From Fasciolopsis buskii (Eukaryota > Platyhelminthes > Trematoda > Plagiorchiida > Fasciolidae): DNA of 64,000 nucleotides. The stretch is taken from contig LUCM01004650.1 of assembly GCA_008360955.1 (NCBI GenBank), forward strand, positions 339,241-403,240. Reading direction: 5' to 3'. A model generated the notes under the pieces. That model was not told the origin of the DNA. It made no database searches and saw only the letters and a program-made list of their open reading frames with translations. Position numbers and translations under genes: made by a program. This document shows, piece after piece, positions 61,786-64,000 of the stretch (the stretch's first letter is position 1; each line of letters starts with the position of its first letter).

Positions 61786-61877
61786 CAGTAAAATACCACG
61801 TTTAGTTGGTTTACTTTTAATTGTGATTTTCTGCCTACGGGCTTGTAGCTTTAAACATTCCCTGTTTGAAGTTCACC
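61786..61877 (+). CDS. Candidate exon with a hydrophobic segment, unknown protein
   Basis: The frame runs from a weak acceptor ending near 61789 to a plausible donor, GTCCATG followed by GTAAGG, and contains LVGLLLIVIFCLRAC, which could span a membrane. The frame has no in-frame ATG before this segment. Confidence 0.13.
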
Positions 61878-62435
61878 AGTGTCTGTCCATGGTAAGGCTG
61901 CGAATGAAGCTGAGTTACACGGATCAGGTTTCTGGAAATTCCGGAGATGCAGATTCGCTAAGTAAGGCTTGTAAAAACCACCAAAAATGCTAAACTTTTT
62001 ACGCAAAATCCCATCCTCGTCGGTCAATGCAACAAATATGGTCTAAAAGTAAGCAAATCGATATTTTTTCAGTTACTATTTTATCAAAATCGTTTCTATT
62101 TGAGACGTTCACAAACCGTGACCAACTCCATTTATTGAGTGGTAATGTAAGACAAACGATCGGTATTCGTAGAGTTGCGGCCCAGTCGAACATTCCAAAT
62201 GCCTTAGTTGGCTTGCACCAAAGTGATTAATATTGGATAAGAAATGCAGAAAGAATTGGCAATCAAAGGTGGGTAGTGATGGAAAACCTGGAGAACAATC
62301 AGAGCTGATTTCAATAAAATAGGTAACAGTAATGGAGAGTTCTGTTCATATATCAGTTACTTCTTTTATTAGTAAAGTAGAAACGTACATTATTTGCAGG
62401 AAAGGGTTTTGTTGCCAACAGAGGTTTTCCAAAGT

Positions 62436-62520
62436 TTCGATGCTGACCGGAGGTGGAAGGATTTGAATTCGTGCCCTTCAGACTAACCACACCGTAAATG
62501 TGACGCCAGCTTTCCGGACC
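62436..62520 (-). repeat. tRNA-like SINE head (weak)
   Basis: The minus strand reads CTGGCGTCACATTTACGGTG, then GAAGGGCACGAATTCAAATC and CTTCCACC. The second part looks like a T-arm with a B-box, since GAAGG can pair with CCTTC around the loop. It shares the run TTC(G/A)AATCCTTCCACC with 60908-60924 on the + strand. Confidence 0.4.
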
Positions 62521-62684
62521 CTGTATTAGGTCAAAAGTCAACAGTCTAGGTTGGCAAAGTCTCCCTCTTGAGCACTGCGGAAGCTGTCGCAGTCCGTCTT
62601 CACAATCCTCCACTGAACCTTCCCAATCAATTTGTGCTTGCCCTTCAACTCCCCCGGCTCACCCTCCGTCCCAATGCAAACCCT

Positions 62685-62890
62685 AGACAATAAAACAGTT
62701 AACACAATACGTTCTTGTTTTTCAAGTTATGCATGTAACACCACAAATTCTTCACCACCGTATTTTAATTTGACTAACCCAATCCCTCGTAAGGAAAATT
62801 TTTCCAAATATACAGTGATGCAATGTCATGAGCACGAATCGCTAAAAACGAGCTCGTGCACTAACTTGTGTTTCCTCAAATATCTTGATG
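62685..62890 (+). repeat. Family B dispersed repeat, copy 2
   Basis: This is the partner of 38440-38580, in the same orientation. It overlaps a 98-codon open frame at 62632-62928. Because the similarity is to a repeat and the 38.5 kb copy does not keep that frame, the frame is not called as a gene. The tRNA-like head at 62.45 kb lies just upstream on the other strand. Confidence 0.6.
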
Positions 62891-62939
62891 TTAAACGTCT
62901 GACCATCCTCGATCGATTAGATTGCTGATTGGAAATAAA

Positions 62940-64000
62940 TAACCACGGCAATGCAAAGATCACCATTTAAAAACTTGCTGTTCTTTTCTGGATGGTTCTT
63001 TGGTTAGAAGTCAGGTGTTTGAATGATGGATTAATAAAGTAAATTCATATCGCATTGTTTTCGGTCCGCCCTTTGCAGATGAAAGCCAACTTTTACAGCC
63101 TTCGCTATTATCATGAATATTATCTGAGACACCAAGATCACGCGGAATCATAGTGACATCTTCGTTTGGAGATCAGAACTATTTTACGGTAGGTAATTTG
63201 AAATCCTCTCGCACGTTTTTTCGTCCATGACTTAATCGCACCTGTGATATTCTCCGCATAAGGATACGGAATCCCGCGAATTGAACTCATAAGTTTAAGG
63301 ACAGCAACATAGGCCGGGATGTGACGTCCCAGATGGCCAACGCCAACCCATCCACATCTCACTTCGTTTTAGCCCACGGACAAACACGTAGTGCTAGTAC
63401 CAAGTAATATAGACAAAAGGCTGAACGAAACGACCTTGAATAATTCTATACTGCCAACGATTTGCTCAACTGTTGCCCATCCTTTCATGCTGTCGCGTTT
63501 ACCTTTGTGCTTTTTATCAGTTCACGGAAGTAATGATTATGCAGAGTTCCTTTTAATTACAGCCCCTCTAGTAGACTATAGACAGCTGGATCCGGGTCAG
63601 AACGGCTCCCTGATTCCACAGTTTTTAATAGTGAGCTGAGTACCGCTTTATTTTACTGAAAGCTAGCCTTCAATGTCTGCGCCTATGGCCAACTCAAATA
63701 TTGCGTCCCACTGACCGGAACACTAACCGCTCTACACTCGGTTTGCACTTTGGAAATCAACTTTGGACAGTCATTATTTCAATAGTTTTACGCTTGAAGC
63801 TTGTGTGAGGTAGGTGGAGGATGGTTTGCCGTACGCAACTGAGTAGCTTCATCTGTGAAATTGGAATACAATGGAAAAGTGTCGCGCTCATCGCTCCACA
63901 TTTTTCGCCAGTGATCGTCTCCACGCTTGTTACTGTACTTCAACTAACGAGGCCAAAGTCAATCACAAACGGCATAAGTAAACTTTACGAAGGTGTAAAT
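62940..64000. other. No gene recognised
   Basis: Two frames of 74 and 82 codons (63138-63362 minus, 63391-63639 plus) have no further support. Confidence 0.45.

Noticed and set aside
62632..62928. 98-codon + strand open frame as a gene
   Set aside because: It overlaps the family B repeat, whose other copy does not keep the frame.
1..64000. CRISPR arrays, rRNA genes, bacterial operons, phage modules
   Set aside because: No regularly spaced direct repeats, no conserved rRNA cores and no gene clusters were seen on either strand.
1..64000. Many other acceptor or donor sites next to 20-30 open codons
   Set aside because: About half of all random splice-like sites in this composition would be followed by an open stretch that long, so only those with two strong sites or longer, protein-like frames were listed.

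Overview
The window looks like eukaryotic, intron-rich or intergenic nuclear DNA from an animal. It is AT-rich (roughly 60% AT by eye), has no bacterial-style gene packing, no operons and no ribosome binding sites, and its open frames are nearly all short. It carries decayed animal-type retroelements: two CR1/Jockey-like non-LTR (LINE) relics, one Ty3/Gypsy-type reverse transcriptase relic, and tRNA-headed short repeats. Together these fit a large repeat-rich lophotrochozoan genome, with a flatworm (fluke) as the best guess. That guess rests on the style of the retroelements and is weak.

What can be supported firmly is mobile DNA. At 10.2-11.2 kb (+) there is a frameshifted LINE reverse transcriptase. 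At 39.97-42.2 kb (-) there is a longer LINE relic with the end of its endonuclease, its reverse transcriptase and its C-terminal tail. At 44.40-44.80 kb (+) a Ty3/Gypsy reverse transcriptase lies in one frame broken by three TGA codons. A dispersed short repeat (family A) has five copies, at 21.2, 29.0, 29.5, 31.1 and 55.2 kb. The 29.0 and 29.5 kb copies form a 93% identical inverted pair, and the 29.0 kb copy sits between perfect 12-bp direct repeats. A second repeat (family B) has copies at 38.5 and 62.8 kb.

Host genes cannot be named. No conserved domain of a host protein was recognised on either strand. Scanning for splice acceptors followed by open, protein-like sequence gave a set of candidate exons, mostly on the + strand. 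The best are 42916-43067 (terminal exon with a downstream AATAAA), 33531-33740 (terminal exon with AATAAA at the stop), 23023-23536 (two overlapping frames), and 55517-55600 and 57031-57120 (internal exons with strong sites at both ends). In AT-rich DNA of this length many such short exons are expected by chance, so they carry low confidence and should be read as places to test with RNA data.

Layout: 0-10 kb, sparse with isolated candidate exons; 10.2-11.2 kb, LINE relic; 12-25 kb, several unusually open frames and candidate exons plus one family A copy; 25-29 kb, nothing recognised; 29-31.2 kb, family A cluster; 31.4-32.2 kb, a GC-richer patch; 33.5-37.1 kb, candidate exons; 38.4 kb, family B; 40-42.2 kb, LINE; 42.9-45.7 kb, candidate exons, a nested inverted repeat and the Gypsy relic; 47-57 kb, candidate exons and short repeats; 57-64 kb, mostly featureless apart from family B and tRNA-like pieces.
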